Shown: positions 26,691 to 36,408 of the stretch, one piece after another
Position numbering within the stretch: the stretch's first letter is position 1
Layout of the letters: each line of letters starts with the position of its first letter
Assembly: GCF_900111555.1 (NCBI RefSeq)
Contig: NZ_FOHZ01000005.1
Location: 1 to 64,000, forward strand
Reading direction: 5' to 3'
Length of the DNA stretch: 64,000 nucleotides
From: Marinobacter segnicrescens
GTDB taxonomy: Bacteria; Pseudomonadota; Gammaproteobacteria; Pseudomonadales; Oleiphilaceae
Position numbers and translations under genes: made by a program
The notes under the pieces: model-generated
The model's input: the letters and a program-made list of their open reading frames with translations, nothing else
Database searches by the model: none
Told to the model about the DNA's origin: nothing

Positions 26691-26861
26691 ATGAACCAGG
26701 GACTTGCCAGGCAGCAGGCTGACCTGCTCCAGCGCCTCCACGAGAACAAACAGCGGCAACTGACCGTCGCCCGCCGTCAGGGGAACGCCTTGCTTTCCAG
26801 CGTACTGGAAGCGGAGGCGCGGGCCATCGGCGATGCCATCGAGTTGATGAACCGCCGCTGA
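26691..26861 (+). CDS. Very small helical protein, function unknown
   Basis: 56 aa. ATG at 26691 is preceded by GGAGA; the TGA is at 26859. The translation begins MNQGLARQQADLLQRLHENK and ends AIGDAIELMNRR, a charged amphipathic helix with coiled-coil character. Third-codon GC is high, as in real genes of this genome. No family is recognised. An antisense frame over the same DNA is less convincing. Confidence 0.5.
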   Translation: MNQGLARQQADLLQRLHENKQRQLTVARRQGNALLSSVLEAEARAIGDAIELMNRR

Positions 26862-27040
26862 ACAGGGAGCTGAAAGTAACGCAGATTCAACAGGCTACAA
26901 ATTAAAGCCTCATTACCAAAGCGTATTCAGGTTTTAACTTGGATGCTACCGATTTTCATTTACGCTGGATAATGTGATGTCGAGCACACCGACACGCAAC
27001 GGAAGCATGAATTCAACAGATGACCCAGGAGGTCTGTGTT

Positions 27041-27619
27041 ATGCGCATCAAGTCCAGTGTTGCCTGTTTGACTCTTTTTACCGCTGCTGCGGTTGCCACG
27101 CCAGTTGCCATGGCCCAGGGCGCTGGTGAGCGGGATAATTCCGGCTTCTTTATCAGCGGTAGCTATGGTGGTTACAAGGCCCACGGCGGCGAGTTCGATG
27201 ATGACCGCGATCTGTACGGCGTATCCGCCGGTTACCAGTTTAATCCTTTCTTCGCCCTGGAGGCGGACTACATCGACTTCGGCAAGTTCGGTGATGACGA
27301 AGTGCGCTCTGACCTCAAGGGCCTCTCACTGTCAGCCAAGGGCCGCCTGCCCCTCACCGAGGCCTTTGGTATCTATGGCAAGGTGGGTGCCTTCGCCTCG
27401 GACATGGAAGTCAGCGCCTTCGATGAAGACGAGACCTATGACGAGGTCAGTCCGTTTGTCGGCGCCGGCGTCGACTTCATGATGACCCATTCACTCACTG
27501 CATTTGCGGAGTACAACCGCTACAACGTGGATATCGACGAGGATGACTTCAACGGCCAGGTGACCAACGACGGTCCCGAGTTTGACACCGCTCGCGTTGG
27601 TCTCCGTTACACATTCTGA
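27041..27619 (+). CDS. Outer-membrane beta-barrel protein (OmpA/OprF N-terminal or OMP_b-brl type)
   Basis: 192 aa from the ATG behind AGGAGG; a start seven codons earlier lacks a site. The signal peptide is cleaved after AMA (residue about 24). The mature protein shows alternating beta-strands: GFFISGSYGGYK, DLYGVSAGYQFNPFFALEADYIDFG, LSLSAKGRLPL, SPFVGAGVDFMM, LTAFAEYNRY, and a terminal FDTARVGLRYTF ending in Phe, as required for barrel assembly. About eight strands are expected. Acidic loops are typical of marine porin-like proteins. Substrate or role is unknown. Confidence 0.85.
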   Translation: MRIKSSVACLTLFTAAAVATPVAMAQGAGERDNSGFFISGSYGGYKAHGGEFDDDRDLYGVSAGYQFNPFFALEADYIDFGKFGDDEVRSDLKGLSLSAKGRLPLTEAFGIYGKVGAFASDMEVSAFDEDETYDEVSPFVGAGVDFMMTHSLTAFAEYNRYNVDIDEDDFNGQVTNDGPEFDTARVGLRYTF

Positions 27620-27630
27620 CCGACCATCCG

Positions 27631-27653
27631 GCACCTGGCAGGAAGCCAGGTGC
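27631..27653 (+). terminator. Hairpin after the barrel-protein gene
   Basis: GCACCTGGC and GCCAGGTGC form a perfect 9-bp stem with a 5-base loop, 12 bp after the stop codon. There is no T-run. Confidence 0.5.
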
Positions 27654-27762
27654 AGACTCTCTGCGGCACGAGGCGGCGTCACCGGCCAAGGCATGCTCCG
27701 CCCTCAGGGCTTTCGACGTGCAGCTATTCCGCAGGGCGACTATGATTGACTCAGGTACTTCT

Positions 27763-27795
27763 GGCCCGACAGTCTCCGGACGTCGGGCCGTTTTT
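27763..27795 (+). terminator. Terminator-like hairpin just upstream of the MgtC-family gene
   Basis: GGCCCGAC and GTCGGGCC form a perfect 8-bp stem, followed by G and five T residues. It ends 24 bases before the next ATG, so it is either the terminator of the barrel gene or a leader attenuator. Confidence 0.7.
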
Positions 27796-27818
27796 AGCGC
27801 GCCAACCTGGAGGGGTTC

Positions 27819-28310
27819 ATGGAGTCATCTGAACTGCCTTTCATGGACATGCTGATCCGCTTGTCGGTGGCTACCGGCTTCGGGTTCCTGCTGGGGCTCG
27901 AACGGGAGCTCAGGGGCAAGCCAGCGGGGCTACGCTCTCACATGCTTGTCGCCATGGGGGCAGCCGCGTTTGTCATGGTGGGTATGCATATACTCTTCGC
28001 CACCGCGACCGGCGACCCTTCGGCCCGTATCGATCCGACTCGCATCGTGGAAGGCGTGATTGGCGGCATCGGTTTTCTGGGCGCCGGATGCATTATCCAG
28101 GCCCGGGGCAGCGTGCAGGGCATCACCACTGGTGCCTCCATCTGGATCGCAGGAGCCGTCGGTGTGGCCAGTGGTATCGGTAACCTGTCGTTAGCTGCAT
28201 TGCTGTCGGCCTTTGCGTTGATTACGATCGCGGTACTCGGGCATTTCGAGAAAGAAGTACTGAACGATCGGGAGGAACCAACCGGCGCTCGTCGAGGTCG
28301 TTCTCAGTAA
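27819..28310 (+). CDS. MgtC/SapB-family membrane protein
   Basis: 163 aa. The family signature GFLLGLERELRGKPAGLRSHMLVAMGAA appears at residues about 20-47, followed by IGGIGFLGAGCI and TTGASIWIAGAVGVASG. Four to five membrane helices are present. The C-terminal ACT-like domain of long MgtC proteins is missing, as in short family members. MgtC proteins help growth at low magnesium or modulate ATP synthase or phosphate balance in some bacteria; the role here is inferred only. The last 7 bp overlap the 3' end of mtgA on the other strand. Confidence 0.85.
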   Translation: MESSELPFMDMLIRLSVATGFGFLLGLERELRGKPAGLRSHMLVAMGAAAFVMVGMHILFATATGDPSARIDPTRIVEGVIGGIGFLGAGCIIQARGSVQGITTGASIWIAGAVGVASGIGNLSLAALLSAFALITIAVLGHFEKEVLNDREEPTGARRGRSQ

Positions 28311-28990
28311 AACCGCCGGACCAGGTCCCGCCCCCCCAATTGTCCCATCTGAGCACGAATCCAGGACACACGCCGCCAGATATAGTCGGATGGTGCAGCA
28401 GCATTGTAGACACGAGGGTTCGGAAGCACTGCGGCAAGCCTGGCGGCCTGCTCCGCAGTCAACTGTGAGGCCTTGATCCCGAAATGAGCCCGGCTGGCCG
28501 CTTCCACCCCATAGATCCCCGGCCCGAACTCTGCCACATTGAGGTAAACTTCCATAATCCGCCGCTTGCTCCACAAGCCCTCGAGCCCGAGTGCCAGGGC
28601 GGCCTCCAAGCCTTTACGGAAATAACTTCGACCACTCCACAGAAACAGGTTCTTGGCTGTCTGCTGTGTAATCGTGCTGGCTCCCCTCAGGCTATCCCCC
28701 TCCCGGAATGCGTCGACGGCCGTGGCAATCGCATCCAGGTCCAGGCCCCAGTGCTCCAGAAACCGCTGATCCTCACTGGCAATAACCGCCAGCGGCATCC
28801 AGGGAGAAATGTCTTCCAGGGGCACCCATTCCTGCTCAACGCCGGTGCGGTTTTCAATCTGCCAGGTAAGAATGAATGCCGTGGTTGGCGGGTTAATGTA
28901 ACGAAAGAGCAGGAGTGTCAGGGATATCAGCAGGAGCCCCGCCAGAAACAGCAAGGCCACCCACCGACACGCGGCTTTCAGTAGCGTCAT
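28304..28990 (-). CDS. mtgA: Monofunctional biosynthetic peptidoglycan transglycosylase
   Basis: 228 aa with an N-terminal membrane anchor (residues 10-30). Glycosyltransferase family 51 motifs are present: SEDQRFLEHWGLD with the catalytic Glu, GASTITQQTAKNLFLW, RKGLEAALALGLE, SKRRIMEVYLNVAEFG and LTAEQAARLAAVLPNPR. It polymerises lipid II into glycan chains. The ATG overlaps the stop of the upstream DUF2059-like gene (ATGA), so the two are translated together. Confidence 0.95.
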   Translation of the reverse strand: MTLLKAACRWVALLFLAGLLLISLTLLLFRYINPPTTAFILTWQIENRTGVEQEWVPLEDISPWMPLAVIASEDQRFLEHWGLDLDAIATAVDAFREGDSLRGASTITQQTAKNLFLWSGRSYFRKGLEAALALGLEGLWSKRRIMEVYLNVAEFGPGIYGVEAASRAHFGIKASQLTAEQAARLAAVLPNPRVYNAAAPSDYIWRRVSWIRAQMGQLGGRDLVRRFY

Positions 28991-29847
28991 TCGCCCCCGG
29001 GCCCCAGCAGTCTGACCAACTGATTCCCCACCGTGGAAACCGGCTCAATGATAGCGGCATGGATGGATTTACTGGCACTCCCGGTAAAAGCCCGGCCTTC
29101 AGGTGACTCGAGAAAGCCGACGTATTCTGCCAGTTCCTGGTCAGAGAATGCCTGGTACATGTAAAGATAAGCCAGGTAGACCTGCTCGCCGACCTGGCGC
29201 TCGATCATGGGCCGGTTCGCCAGAACCTGCTCCTTCACAGACTCCGCGGTGTCTCCCTCGCTGAGGGCGGCCAGGGCCTCCGCCAGGTGAAGCTGGACCG
29301 CCAGGGCCGTTTCCACCGCACGCTGGCTGGCACCCACTGCCTGATCGTAGCGGTCAAACAACTGCTGACGCCGGGTACCGTCAAACTGCTTGCGCAGGCC
29401 AGGCGCTGCCGTTGCCATAGCCTCCCAGGCCGGCGGCATAGCGGCTTCCGTTTCCGCCAGTGACAGGCGCTGCCCCAGGTCCGACTCGTACCAGCGCTCC
29501 ACCGTCTGCAACTGTCGGTCGTTCAGGTCCGTGTTCAGATCGTTGACCAGCCGGGCCCGTATGCGACGGGTATCGAATGCACTGCTGCCGAACCCGGCGA
29601 TGGTTTCCGCTACCAGTGGCTCTACTTGTCCGGTCGCTATCAGGCCATCACGGATTCCCGCCTTGATCATCCCCCGGGATTGCTCGGCAATGGTTCCCAG
29701 AGGGGAAAGGCGAACAACGGTTTCCGCCGAAGAGGAGGCATGGGCCAGTGAGCCCATCCCATAGACAAGCAGGGTCACCATGACCAACATGGTCCGGTAT
29801 AGCCTTGCCGTACGTGTCGCCACGTATAAACCTTCAAATCTCTGCAT
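28987..29847 (-). CDS. Exported DUF2059-like protein
   Basis: 286 aa from the ATG giving MQRFEGLYV; a longer frame would add 58 residues without a ribosome site. A signal peptide (TMLVMVTLLVYGMGSLAHA) is visible at about residues 17-37. The rest is helical and charged. Near the C terminus, LYMYQAFSDQELAEYVGFLESPEGRAF carries the DUF2059 pattern (F...EL..L..F..SP.G), and a related stretch occurs earlier (LNDRQLQTVERWYESDLGQ). The function is unknown. It is coupled to mtgA, which suggests a cell-envelope role. Confidence 0.7.
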   Translation of the reverse strand: MQRFEGLYVATRTARLYRTMLVMVTLLVYGMGSLAHASSSAETVVRLSPLGTIAEQSRGMIKAGIRDGLIATGQVEPLVAETIAGFGSSAFDTRRIRARLVNDLNTDLNDRQLQTVERWYESDLGQRLSLAETEAAMPPAWEAMATAAPGLRKQFDGTRRQQLFDRYDQAVGASQRAVETALAVQLHLAEALAALSEGDTAESVKEQVLANRPMIERQVGEQVYLAYLYMYQAFSDQELAEYVGFLESPEGRAFTGSASKSIHAAIIEPVSTVGNQLVRLLGPGGE

Positions 29848-29974
29848 GACCTTGCCCCGCCAGTGAATCAGAGCCCTGTTTATGCCACGGCCTACTGGCC
29901 GGAACAAGGTCGGAAGCGTCAGTTTCAGTGACAGTTTGGACAGGGTCCGGAAAGGTGTGGACCGCCTGTGCGGG

Positions 29975-30772
29975 TCACCGGTTACGCGCCCGAACGAACA
30001 GGTTCTGCTGCGCCACCCCAATCAACCCCTGCTCGTCATAGAGATCGGAGCGGACCAGGCCAATACCATTGGATTCAACGGTCATCCGGCTGTCCAGCGC
30101 CACCCACTCGCTCCGGGGATGGCGATTCAGATAAACCGTCAGGTCCGTGTTCACGAAGGTGAACTCCTCAATGGGCAGGATCCAGCTCAGGCCGTTACCA
30201 AAGTCGGCCGCGGCCACCGCACTCATGGCCGGCGAAACGGTTTCGCCAGCTACGACCGGGTACTTGAGGCGGAACCAGGCCGCTGCCGGCCCTGGCCCCA
30301 CAGTCTGCCCATGGGCCACCCGGATATCCATGGCGGTATAGTGAAATGAAGTGACCTGCTCCATACCGGGCACCAGGAAAGGTTCGTGGCAACGCTCCGG
30401 CCCCGACAATGGATGGCCTTCCAGCCTTGGCTCAATACCCTGGTCTTCCCCCTTCAGGAAAAGCGCTACTGCCCGTGCGACTACGGTCTCGCTGTGAGAC
30501 AGGGTCAGCTCCACCCGTCGCACCGAGCGCCCCTTACCCATGGTTGCTGTGACTGTCAGGGGCGCTAGTGGCACCGGACGCACCAGCTCCATGGTCAGGC
30601 GGGCGAGCAGCATCTCCGGGTCACCGACCATCTCTTCGGCATAGCCAGCCAAAAGGGCCGCAGGCGCTCCACCGTGGAGCGCATCGGGACTCCAGGGGCC
30701 GCGGCCCAGTTCGGAGGGTACGAACAGATCTCCGTCGCGGACAAACACCGCCTCCCGGGATGTATCGGACAT
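29975..30772 (-). CDS. Thioesterase-family protein (double hot-dog, TesB-like)
   Basis: 265 aa. The N-terminal hot-dog half has GRGPWSPDALHGGAPAALLA, and the second half WILPIEEFTFVNTDLTVYL and SEWVALDSRMTVESNGIGLV, with QGLIGVAQQNLFVR at the end, as in acyl-CoA thioesterase-like proteins of the TesB/4HBT_3 family. It probably hydrolyses acyl-CoA thioesters. No operon partner is obvious, and the ribosome site is weak. Confidence 0.82.
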   Translation of the reverse strand: MSDTSREAVFVRDGDLFVPSELGRGPWSPDALHGGAPAALLAGYAEEMVGDPEMLLARLTMELVRPVPLAPLTVTATMGKGRSVRRVELTLSHSETVVARAVALFLKGEDQGIEPRLEGHPLSGPERCHEPFLVPGMEQVTSFHYTAMDIRVAHGQTVGPGPAAAWFRLKYPVVAGETVSPAMSAVAAADFGNGLSWILPIEEFTFVNTDLTVYLNRHPRSEWVALDSRMTVESNGIGLVRSDLYDEQGLIGVAQQNLFVRARNR

Positions 30773-30867
30773 AAACTCAGCACTCTCTAAGCGTTCGGAA
30801 TGAATCAGAACCTATGAGAATACCCGAGTTCATCGATAAATCCACCGTTCAGAGACCTGGCCAGCGC

Positions 30868-32331
30868 TCAGCCATGCTTGATCATCACGTGTCTCACCAC
30901 GGTGTAATCTTCCAGGGAATACATAGACATATCCTTACCATAACCGGACTGCTTCATGCCCCCATGGGGCATCTCATTGACCAGCATGAAATGGCAATTT
31001 ACCCAGGTACAGCCATACTGCAGGCGTGCCGAAACATCCATGGCCCGGCTGACGTCACGGGTCCACACCGACGAAGATAACCCGTACTCTGACTGATTCG
31101 CCCATGCAACAACGTCATCGTCATCACTGAAACGGGTCACTGAGACCACCGGGCCAAACACCTCCCGGCGAACAATCTCATCCTCCTGAAGGGCGCCGGT
31201 TATCAATGTTGGCTCGTAGTAAAAACCACTCCCTGAAGGCTTGCGACCACCTACAGCCACATCAATGTGGGGTTGCTCCGCGGCACGTGCCACAAAGCTG
31301 GCCACCCGGTCCCGCTGACGCTCTGAAATGAGCGGGGGAATTTCGTTTTCATCATCATCGTTCTGGTTGTATCGTATGGACGACACAGCATCCGCCAGCT
31401 TTTCCACCAATCGGTCATGAATACCCGCCCCGGCATAGATTCGACACGCGGCCGTGCAATCCTGGCCAGCGTTGAAATAGCCAAACGTTCGGATACCCTC
31501 AACAACCTCATCCAGGTCCGCATCGTCGTAGACAATGACCGGTGCCTTGCCACCCAGTTCCAGGTGCGTCCGTTTGACCCCCTTGGCCGCACTGGTGAGA
31601 ATCTTCTTGCCCGTCGCGATGTCGCCGGTCAGGGAGACCATGTCGACGTCCGGGTGGTTGACCAGTGATGTGCCCACACTTTCTCCGCGGCCAGTGATGA
31701 CGTTAAGAACCCCCGCGGGCAGGACCTCGGCTGCGACTTCCGCCAGCAACAAACTGGTCAGTGGCGTCTGTTCGGAAGGCTTGATCACCACCGTATTGCC
31801 GGCGGCCAGGGCCGGGCTGATTTTCCACGCGGCCATCATCAACGGGTAATTCCACGGTGCGATGGAGCCTATGACGCCCACCGGGTCCCGTCGCACCATG
31901 GAAGTATGTCCCTCCATGTACTCACCGGCGGCACTGCCCTGCAGACACCTGGCGGCACCTGCGAAATATCGCAGACAGTCCACCACCGCGGGAATCTCCT
32001 CCGCCAGAACAATGTGAAAGGGTTTACCGCAGTTGAGCGCCTCCAGCCCGGCAAATGTCTCGGCCTGTTGCTCAATTCGATCCGCCAGCCTCAGCAGCAG
32101 TAACGAACGTTCACCCGGCGTGGTTCGGGACCAGCGCGGAAAAGCCCTCCGGGCAGCCGCAACGGCCTGGTTGACCTGGTCGTCCGATGCTTCGGACAGC
32201 CCGATAATTTTCTCGGCAGTACGCGGATTCAGAATGGGCTCTTCCGGGCCCCTGCCCGCCACCAGGTCTCCACCTATCAGCAACCGGGTATACAGGGCCT
32301 GGGTACTTTTTTCATTACTTGTCTGGGACAT
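30868..32331 (-). CDS. patD: Gamma-aminobutyraldehyde dehydrogenase
   Basis: 487 aa. NAD-aldehyde-dehydrogenase landmarks: [13 protein letters not shown], catalytic Glu in LELGGKAP, catalytic Cys in GQDCTAACR, and EVFGPVVSV. Residue patterns such as [27 protein letters not shown] and [18 protein letters not shown] are nearly those of E. coli PatD (YdcW), which oxidises 4-aminobutanal to GABA in the putrescine transaminase pathway. It is the last gene of the ydcSTUV-patD operon, the same order as in E. coli, and starts 30 bp after the permease gene with GGAG before its ATG. Confidence 0.93.
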   Translation of the reverse strand: MSQTSNEKSTQALYTRLLIGGDLVAGRGPEEPILNPRTAEKIIGLSEASDDQVNQAVAAARRAFPRWSRTTPGERSLLLLRLADRIEQQAETFAGLEALNCGKPFHIVLAEEIPAVVDCLRYFAGAARCLQGSAAGEYMEGHTSMVRRDPVGVIGSIAPWNYPLMMAAWKISPALAAGNTVVIKPSEQTPLTSLLLAEVAAEVLPAGVLNVITGRGESVGTSLVNHPDVDMVSLTGDIATGKKILTSAAKGVKRTHLELGGKAPVIVYDDADLDEVVEGIRTFGYFNAGQDCTAACRIYAGAGIHDRLVEKLADAVSSIRYNQNDDDENEIPPLISERQRDRVASFVARAAEQPHIDVAVGGRKPSGSGFYYEPTLITGALQEDEIVRREVFGPVVSVTRFSDDDDVVAWANQSEYGLSSSVWTRDVSRAMDVSARLQYGCTWVNCHFMLVNEMPHGGMKQSGYGKDMSMYSLEDYTVVRHVMIKHG

Positions 32332-32361
32332 GGGAAATCTCCGTGATTGCCTTGGCGGTTT

Positions 32362-33180
32362 CTACTTGCCATGACCTGCAGTGGCCTCGCCACCGCGGGT
32401 GAAGTAGTAAGCCATGAGAATGGGCAGGAAGGTGATAATCACCACGAATACGGCCACCACATTGGTCACCGGTCGCTGCCTGGGACGAACGAGCTCACTG
32501 AGCATCCATATGGGCAGGGTCGTCTGTTGCCCCGCGGTGAACGTGGTAACGATGACCTCGTCAAAGGACAGGGCAAAGGCCAGCATCCCGCCCGCCAGCA
32601 AGGCGGTCGCCAGGTTCGGAAGTAAGACATAGCGGAACGTCTGGAAGCCGTTGGCCCCCAGGTCCAGGGAGGCCTCCAGCAGAGAAGGTGACGTGCGCCT
32701 TAACCGTGCAACGGCATTGTTATAGACGACCACCACACAAAACGTGGCATGCCCCAGCACTATGGTCCAGAAGGAAAACGGGATGTCGGCGATGTCGAAC
32801 GCGGACCGCAACGCAATACCGGTCACCACACCGGGCAACGCAATGGGCAGGATGATCAGAAGCGATACGGCTTCCCGGCCAAAGAAACGGGTCCGGGCCA
32901 CCGCCGCCGCAGCCAGGGTCCCGAGGACAATGGCCGCACCCGTTGCGATCAGCGCGATTCTGAGGGAAAGCCCAAAGGCGTCCCAGATGTCCTGCCGCTC
33001 CCAGACCACGCCAAACCATTTCAGCGTGTAGTCTGGCGGCGGAAACTGGTAACTCTTTTCCTCGGTGGTAAAGGCGTAGAGAAATATCAGCAACAACGGC
33101 AGATGCAGGAACAAGAGGCCCGCTACGGCACCAATTTTCAGCTTCAGCGAAGCACCGGACCGTGTTCTTTTAAAGCGCAT
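32362..33180 (-). CDS. ydcV: ABC transporter permease (PotC/YdcV type)
   Basis: 272 aa from the ATG giving MRFKRT, which overlaps the end of the preceding permease gene; an upstream start would add 8 residues. Six membrane helices and the EAA-loop [22 protein letters not shown], which contacts the ATPase, are visible. The family is the second permease of spermidine/putrescine importers. It forms the membrane pore together with YdcU. Confidence 0.9.
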   Translation of the reverse strand: MRFKRTRSGASLKLKIGAVAGLLFLHLPLLLIFLYAFTTEEKSYQFPPPDYTLKWFGVVWERQDIWDAFGLSLRIALIATGAAIVLGTLAAAAVARTRFFGREAVSLLIILPIALPGVVTGIALRSAFDIADIPFSFWTIVLGHATFCVVVVYNNAVARLRRTSPSLLEASLDLGANGFQTFRYVLLPNLATALLAGGMLAFALSFDEVIVTTFTAGQQTTLPIWMLSELVRPRQRPVTNVVAVFVVIITFLPILMAYYFTRGGEATAGHGK

Positions 33181-34120
33181 TGAAAGCCCCCATCCTTTTC
33201 GCAATCCACAGATAGATCGCCATCACCACAATCGGCACCATTGAAAACGCCGCGGCCATCGGCAGATTGCCCGCTGTGCCTTGATGCATGTAGACCGCCT
33301 GGCCGATGAACAGCCGGGAAGAACCGACAATTTGCGGCGCGATGTAGTCACCCAGCGTCAGTGAAAACGTAAAGATTGAGCCGGCCACGATGCCGGGCAG
33401 GGCCAGCGGGAAGATGACTTTGCGGAAGGTTTGACCAGGACGTGCGCCCAGGTCACCGGACGCCTCCAGCATTGAAGCCGGGACCCTTTCCAGGGCGGCC
33501 TGGATTGGCAGGATCATGAACGGCAACCAGAGGTAGACAAACACCAGGAACGTTCCGATATAGCTGAAAGACAGGGAGGGACCACCGATAACCGGCATCG
33601 ATAGCAGCGCGTCCACCAGCGGCGTCAGGCCCACTTTCTCCACCGTCCAGTTCAGGACACCTTCGTTGGCCAGAATCAGTTTCCAGGCGTACACCCGGAC
33701 CAGGTAGCTGGACCAGAGCGGGAGCATTACCGCGATAAAAAACAACCCCTTGACCCAGCCCCGGGCAAACCGGGCCGCGTAATAGGCGATAGGGAAAGCA
33801 ATCAGGGCCGATACAACGGTTACTGAGGCGGCCATCAGGACCGTACGCAGCACGATATCCAGATTGGAGGGGCGCAGCAGTTCGGCATAGGTCTTCAGCG
33901 TAAACTCCCGGACAATACGACCGGAAAACTCATCAATCGAGTAGAAGCTTTGCACCAGCAAAGCCACCAGCGAGCCAACATAGACCACACCAATCCAGAT
34001 AAGGGGTGGCCCCAACAGGATCAGCAGCAACAGTCCCGGCTTGCGGAAAAACAGGTCGGACACCCGTCCGAGGATGCCGTCGGCAGGCTGGTTCATGAGG
34101 ACACCGCGCTGCGCCATCAC
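33170..34120 (-). CDS. ydcU: ABC transporter permease (PotB/YdcU type)
   Basis: 316 aa, six to seven helices with a longer N terminus. The EAA loop reads [21 protein letters not shown]. The segment [10 protein letters not shown] is typical of PotB/YdcU permeases. It overlaps both neighbours in the operon (4 bp with the ATPase gene and 11 bp with ydcV). In-frame ATGs at residues 2 and 9 are alternative starts. Confidence 0.9.
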   Translation of the reverse strand: MMAQRGVLMNQPADGILGRVSDLFFRKPGLLLLILLGPPLIWIGVVYVGSLVALLVQSFYSIDEFSGRIVREFTLKTYAELLRPSNLDIVLRTVLMAASVTVVSALIAFPIAYYAARFARGWVKGLFFIAVMLPLWSSYLVRVYAWKLILANEGVLNWTVEKVGLTPLVDALLSMPVIGGPSLSFSYIGTFLVFVYLWLPFMILPIQAALERVPASMLEASGDLGARPGQTFRKVIFPLALPGIVAGSIFTFSLTLGDYIAPQIVGSSRLFIGQAVYMHQGTAGNLPMAAAFSMVPIVVMAIYLWIAKRMGAFNAL

Positions 34121-35193
34121 GATACCATCCTGTGCATGTCATCGAGGTTCCACCGGGCATAAACCGTTTGCCCGACGACGAGGCTTTCAACATTTGACGG
34201 CACAGACAGCGAAAGGGAGTGTCCGGCAACGGAGAGCACGCAGCGACGCACCGCTCCCTGATACTGCATGTGGCTGACCTCGGCGGACACCGTGAGTACG
34301 TTGTTCTCCCGGGTTACCGACTGGTCCGTGAGTTGAATCTTCTCAGGCCGCAGGCTCCACAAGCCCTCCGGAGCACCTATACGTTGGCAGAACGCCGGCT
34401 CCAGGATATTGGAGGAGCCAACAAAATCAGCGACAAAACGGTGCTCGGGCCGCTCATAGATATCTTCCGGAGTACCGACCTGCACCACGCGACCTTCGCT
34501 GAAAACCGCCACCCGGTCGCTCATGGAGAGGGCCTCGCCCTGATCGTGGGTGACAAATACAAATGTGATACCCAGCTCACGTTGCAGTGTCTTGAGTTCA
34601 ACCTGCATCTGCTCCCGAAGTTTCAGGTCAAGGGCGCCCAAAGGCTCGTCCAGTAACAGAACCCTCGGCTTTCCAACCAGGGCCCGGGCCAGGGCAACCC
34701 GCTGACGCTGCCCCCCGGATAACTGGGCCGGTTGTCGCCTGGCGAATTCTTCCAGTCGCACCAACTCCAGCATTTCCATGGCCTGTTGATGCCTTTCCTT
34801 GCGTCCGACACCGCGAACGGTCAGGGCATAGGCCACGTTATCAATCACATTCATATGCGGGAACAGTGCGTAATCCTGGAAGACGGTGTTAACCGCACGG
34901 CGATAGGGAGGCACCCCGTCAACCGTTTGGCCGAAGATCTTCAGATGGCCGGCTGTCGGTTGCTCAAACCCCGCAATCAGCCTCAGGCAGGTGGTCTTGC
35001 CGGAGCCGGAAGGGCCAAGCATGCCGAAAAATTCACCTTCGGGGATACTCAGATCCACACTGTCGACCGCTTTGACCTTGCCGAAGTGCCGACTGATGCC
35101 AGCCAGTTCAACGGCTGAGGTTTTCTGACCGGCTGCCTCGTTCACCTGACTTCCTTCAGTGTCGTACATGGTTTCCCGAACCGTCGTTGCCAT
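34117..35193 (-). CDS. ydcT: ABC transporter ATP-binding protein (PotA/YdcT type)
   Basis: 358 aa. Walker A is GPSGSGKTT, the signature LSGGQRQRVALARAL, Walker B RVLLLDEPLGALD, and the H-loop FVFVTHDQGEAL. A C-terminal TOBE domain (LRPEKIQL onward) is typical of PotA-type ATPases. An N-terminal leader of about 25 residues precedes VELAGISRHFG. It energises the YdcUV permease. AGGAGG lies only 4 bases from the ATG, so a slightly later start such as Met9 is possible. Confidence 0.93.
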   Translation of the reverse strand: MATTVRETMYDTEGSQVNEAAGQKTSAVELAGISRHFGKVKAVDSVDLSIPEGEFFGMLGPSGSGKTTCLRLIAGFEQPTAGHLKIFGQTVDGVPPYRRAVNTVFQDYALFPHMNVIDNVAYALTVRGVGRKERHQQAMEMLELVRLEEFARRQPAQLSGGQRQRVALARALVGKPRVLLLDEPLGALDLKLREQMQVELKTLQRELGITFVFVTHDQGEALSMSDRVAVFSEGRVVQVGTPEDIYERPEHRFVADFVGSSNILEPAFCQRIGAPEGLWSLRPEKIQLTDQSVTRENNVLTVSAEVSHMQYQGAVRRCVLSVAGHSLSLSVPSNVESLVVGQTVYARWNLDDMHRMVS

Positions 35194-35210
35194 GGAGCCT
35201 CCTGTCGTAC

Positions 35211-35237
35211 TTCGCCCCGCGCCTATGGCGGGGCGAA
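35211..35237 (-). terminator. Intra-operon hairpin between ydcS and ydcT
   Basis: TTCGCCCCGC and GCGGGGCGAA form a perfect 10-bp stem with a 7-base loop and no T-run. Such hairpins after binding-protein genes often stabilise the upstream mRNA so that the binding protein is made in excess over the transporter. Confidence 0.6.
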
Positions 35238-35253
35238 ACGCCTCACACCCGCC

Positions 35254-36408
35254 TTAGCGACCGCCCAGAATGGCGATGTAGTCCGTTACCCAGCGGTAAT
35301 AGGGAACGCATTGTTTGCCGTCACCGCAGGCGGACACCGGAGTGCGCCAGAAGCTGATCTTTTCGAAGTTATCCAGGCCGTTGGTCTGGCAACCGTTCTC
35401 ACCCAGCAACTCATTATCTTCACAGGCAGCCAGTACCACCGGCACCGACCCAAACCAGGAAGCCAGGTCACCCTGCAGCTTGGTGTTCAGTGAATGCTCC
35501 ATCCATTTATAGGCACAGTTCGGGTGCGGGGCATCCACGTGCATCATGGTGGTATCCGCCCAACCGGTCGCGCCCTCCTCCGGAATCAGTGTTGCCACTG
35601 GCTCGCCCTGGGCCTTGAGGATGTTTGCCTGGAAGGGCCAGGCTGATGATGCAACCACGCCCTCGTTGGTAAAGTCATCGATCTGGACAAAGGCGTCATG
35701 CCAGTAACGACCAACGATCTGGCGTTGCTGCCGCAGCAGGTCCAGGGCAGCGGAGTATTGGTCCTGGGTCAGTTCGTAGGGGTCCTCGATGCCCAGTTCG
35801 GGCTGATGTTTCTTGAGATAGAGCGCGGCATCCGCAATGTAGATCGGCCCATCAAAGGCCTGCACGCGACCCTTGTTCGACTTGCCGTCCGGCAGGGTCA
35901 TTTCCTCGAATACAACCTTCCAGCTTGTAGGCGGCTGATCCCCGAATACTTCGGTGTTGTACATCAGGACGTTTGCGCCCCACTGGTAGGGCACGCCGTA
36001 ATGAACGCCATCGACCGTATGCCAGGGAGCCTCCTTGAGCCGGTCATCCACGGTGTCCCAGCTCGGGATCAGGTCAGTGTTGATGGGCTGCACGCGGTCA
36101 CCGTAGATGATCCTCAGCGACGCATCACCGGACGCCGTTACCAGGTCAAAACCACCCTCGTTCATCAGCGCAACCATTTCATCCGAGGTATTCGCTGTTT
36201 TTACGCGCACCTCGCAGCCCGTCGCTTTCTCGAAGCCCGTGACCCAGTCGTAGTTCTTGTCGGTCTCACCACGCTCGATGTAACCGGGCCAGGCGACGAT
36301 ATCCACCGCACCTTCACCCTGACCAACCGACTCTTTCATATCGGCTGCAGAAGCAACCGTTGCAACGAAAAACGTGGTCGTCAGCATCGACGACATTAAC
36401 TTGTTCAT
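35254..36408 (-). CDS. ydcS: Periplasmic polyamine-type solute-binding protein
   Basis: 384 aa from the ATG (MNKLMSSM) behind GGGAG; an in-frame extension of 33 residues is rejected. A Sec signal is cleaved near SAA (residue about 22). Strong YdcS identity is seen in DIVAWPGYIERGETDKNYDW, ASGDASLRIIYGDRVQPIN, YGVPYQWGANVLMYN, NKGRVQAFDGPIYIADAAL and FTNEGVVASSAWPFQAN. The E. coli relative is a putrescine/spermidine-type binding protein. Four Cys near the C terminus could form disulfides. It heads the operon. Confidence 0.93.
   Translation of the reverse strand: MNKLMSSMLTTTFFVATVASAADMKESVGQGEGAVDIVAWPGYIERGETDKNYDWVTGFEKATGCEVRVKTANTSDEMVALMNEGGFDLVTASGDASLRIIYGDRVQPINTDLIPSWDTVDDRLKEAPWHTVDGVHYGVPYQWGANVLMYNTEVFGDQPPTSWKVVFEEMTLPDGKSNKGRVQAFDGPIYIADAALYLKKHQPELGIEDPYELTQDQYSAALDLLRQQRQIVGRYWHDAFVQIDDFTNEGVVASSAWPFQANILKAQGEPVATLIPEEGATGWADTTMMHVDAPHPNCAYKWMEHSLNTKLQGDLASWFGSVPVVLAACEDNELLGENGCQTNGLDNFEKISFWRTPVSACGDGKQCVPYYRWVTDYIAILGGR

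Noticed and set aside
26511..26759. 82-codon minus-strand frame overlapping the 56-aa gene
   Set aside because: It lacks a ribosome site and shows less protein-like composition than the plus-strand frame.
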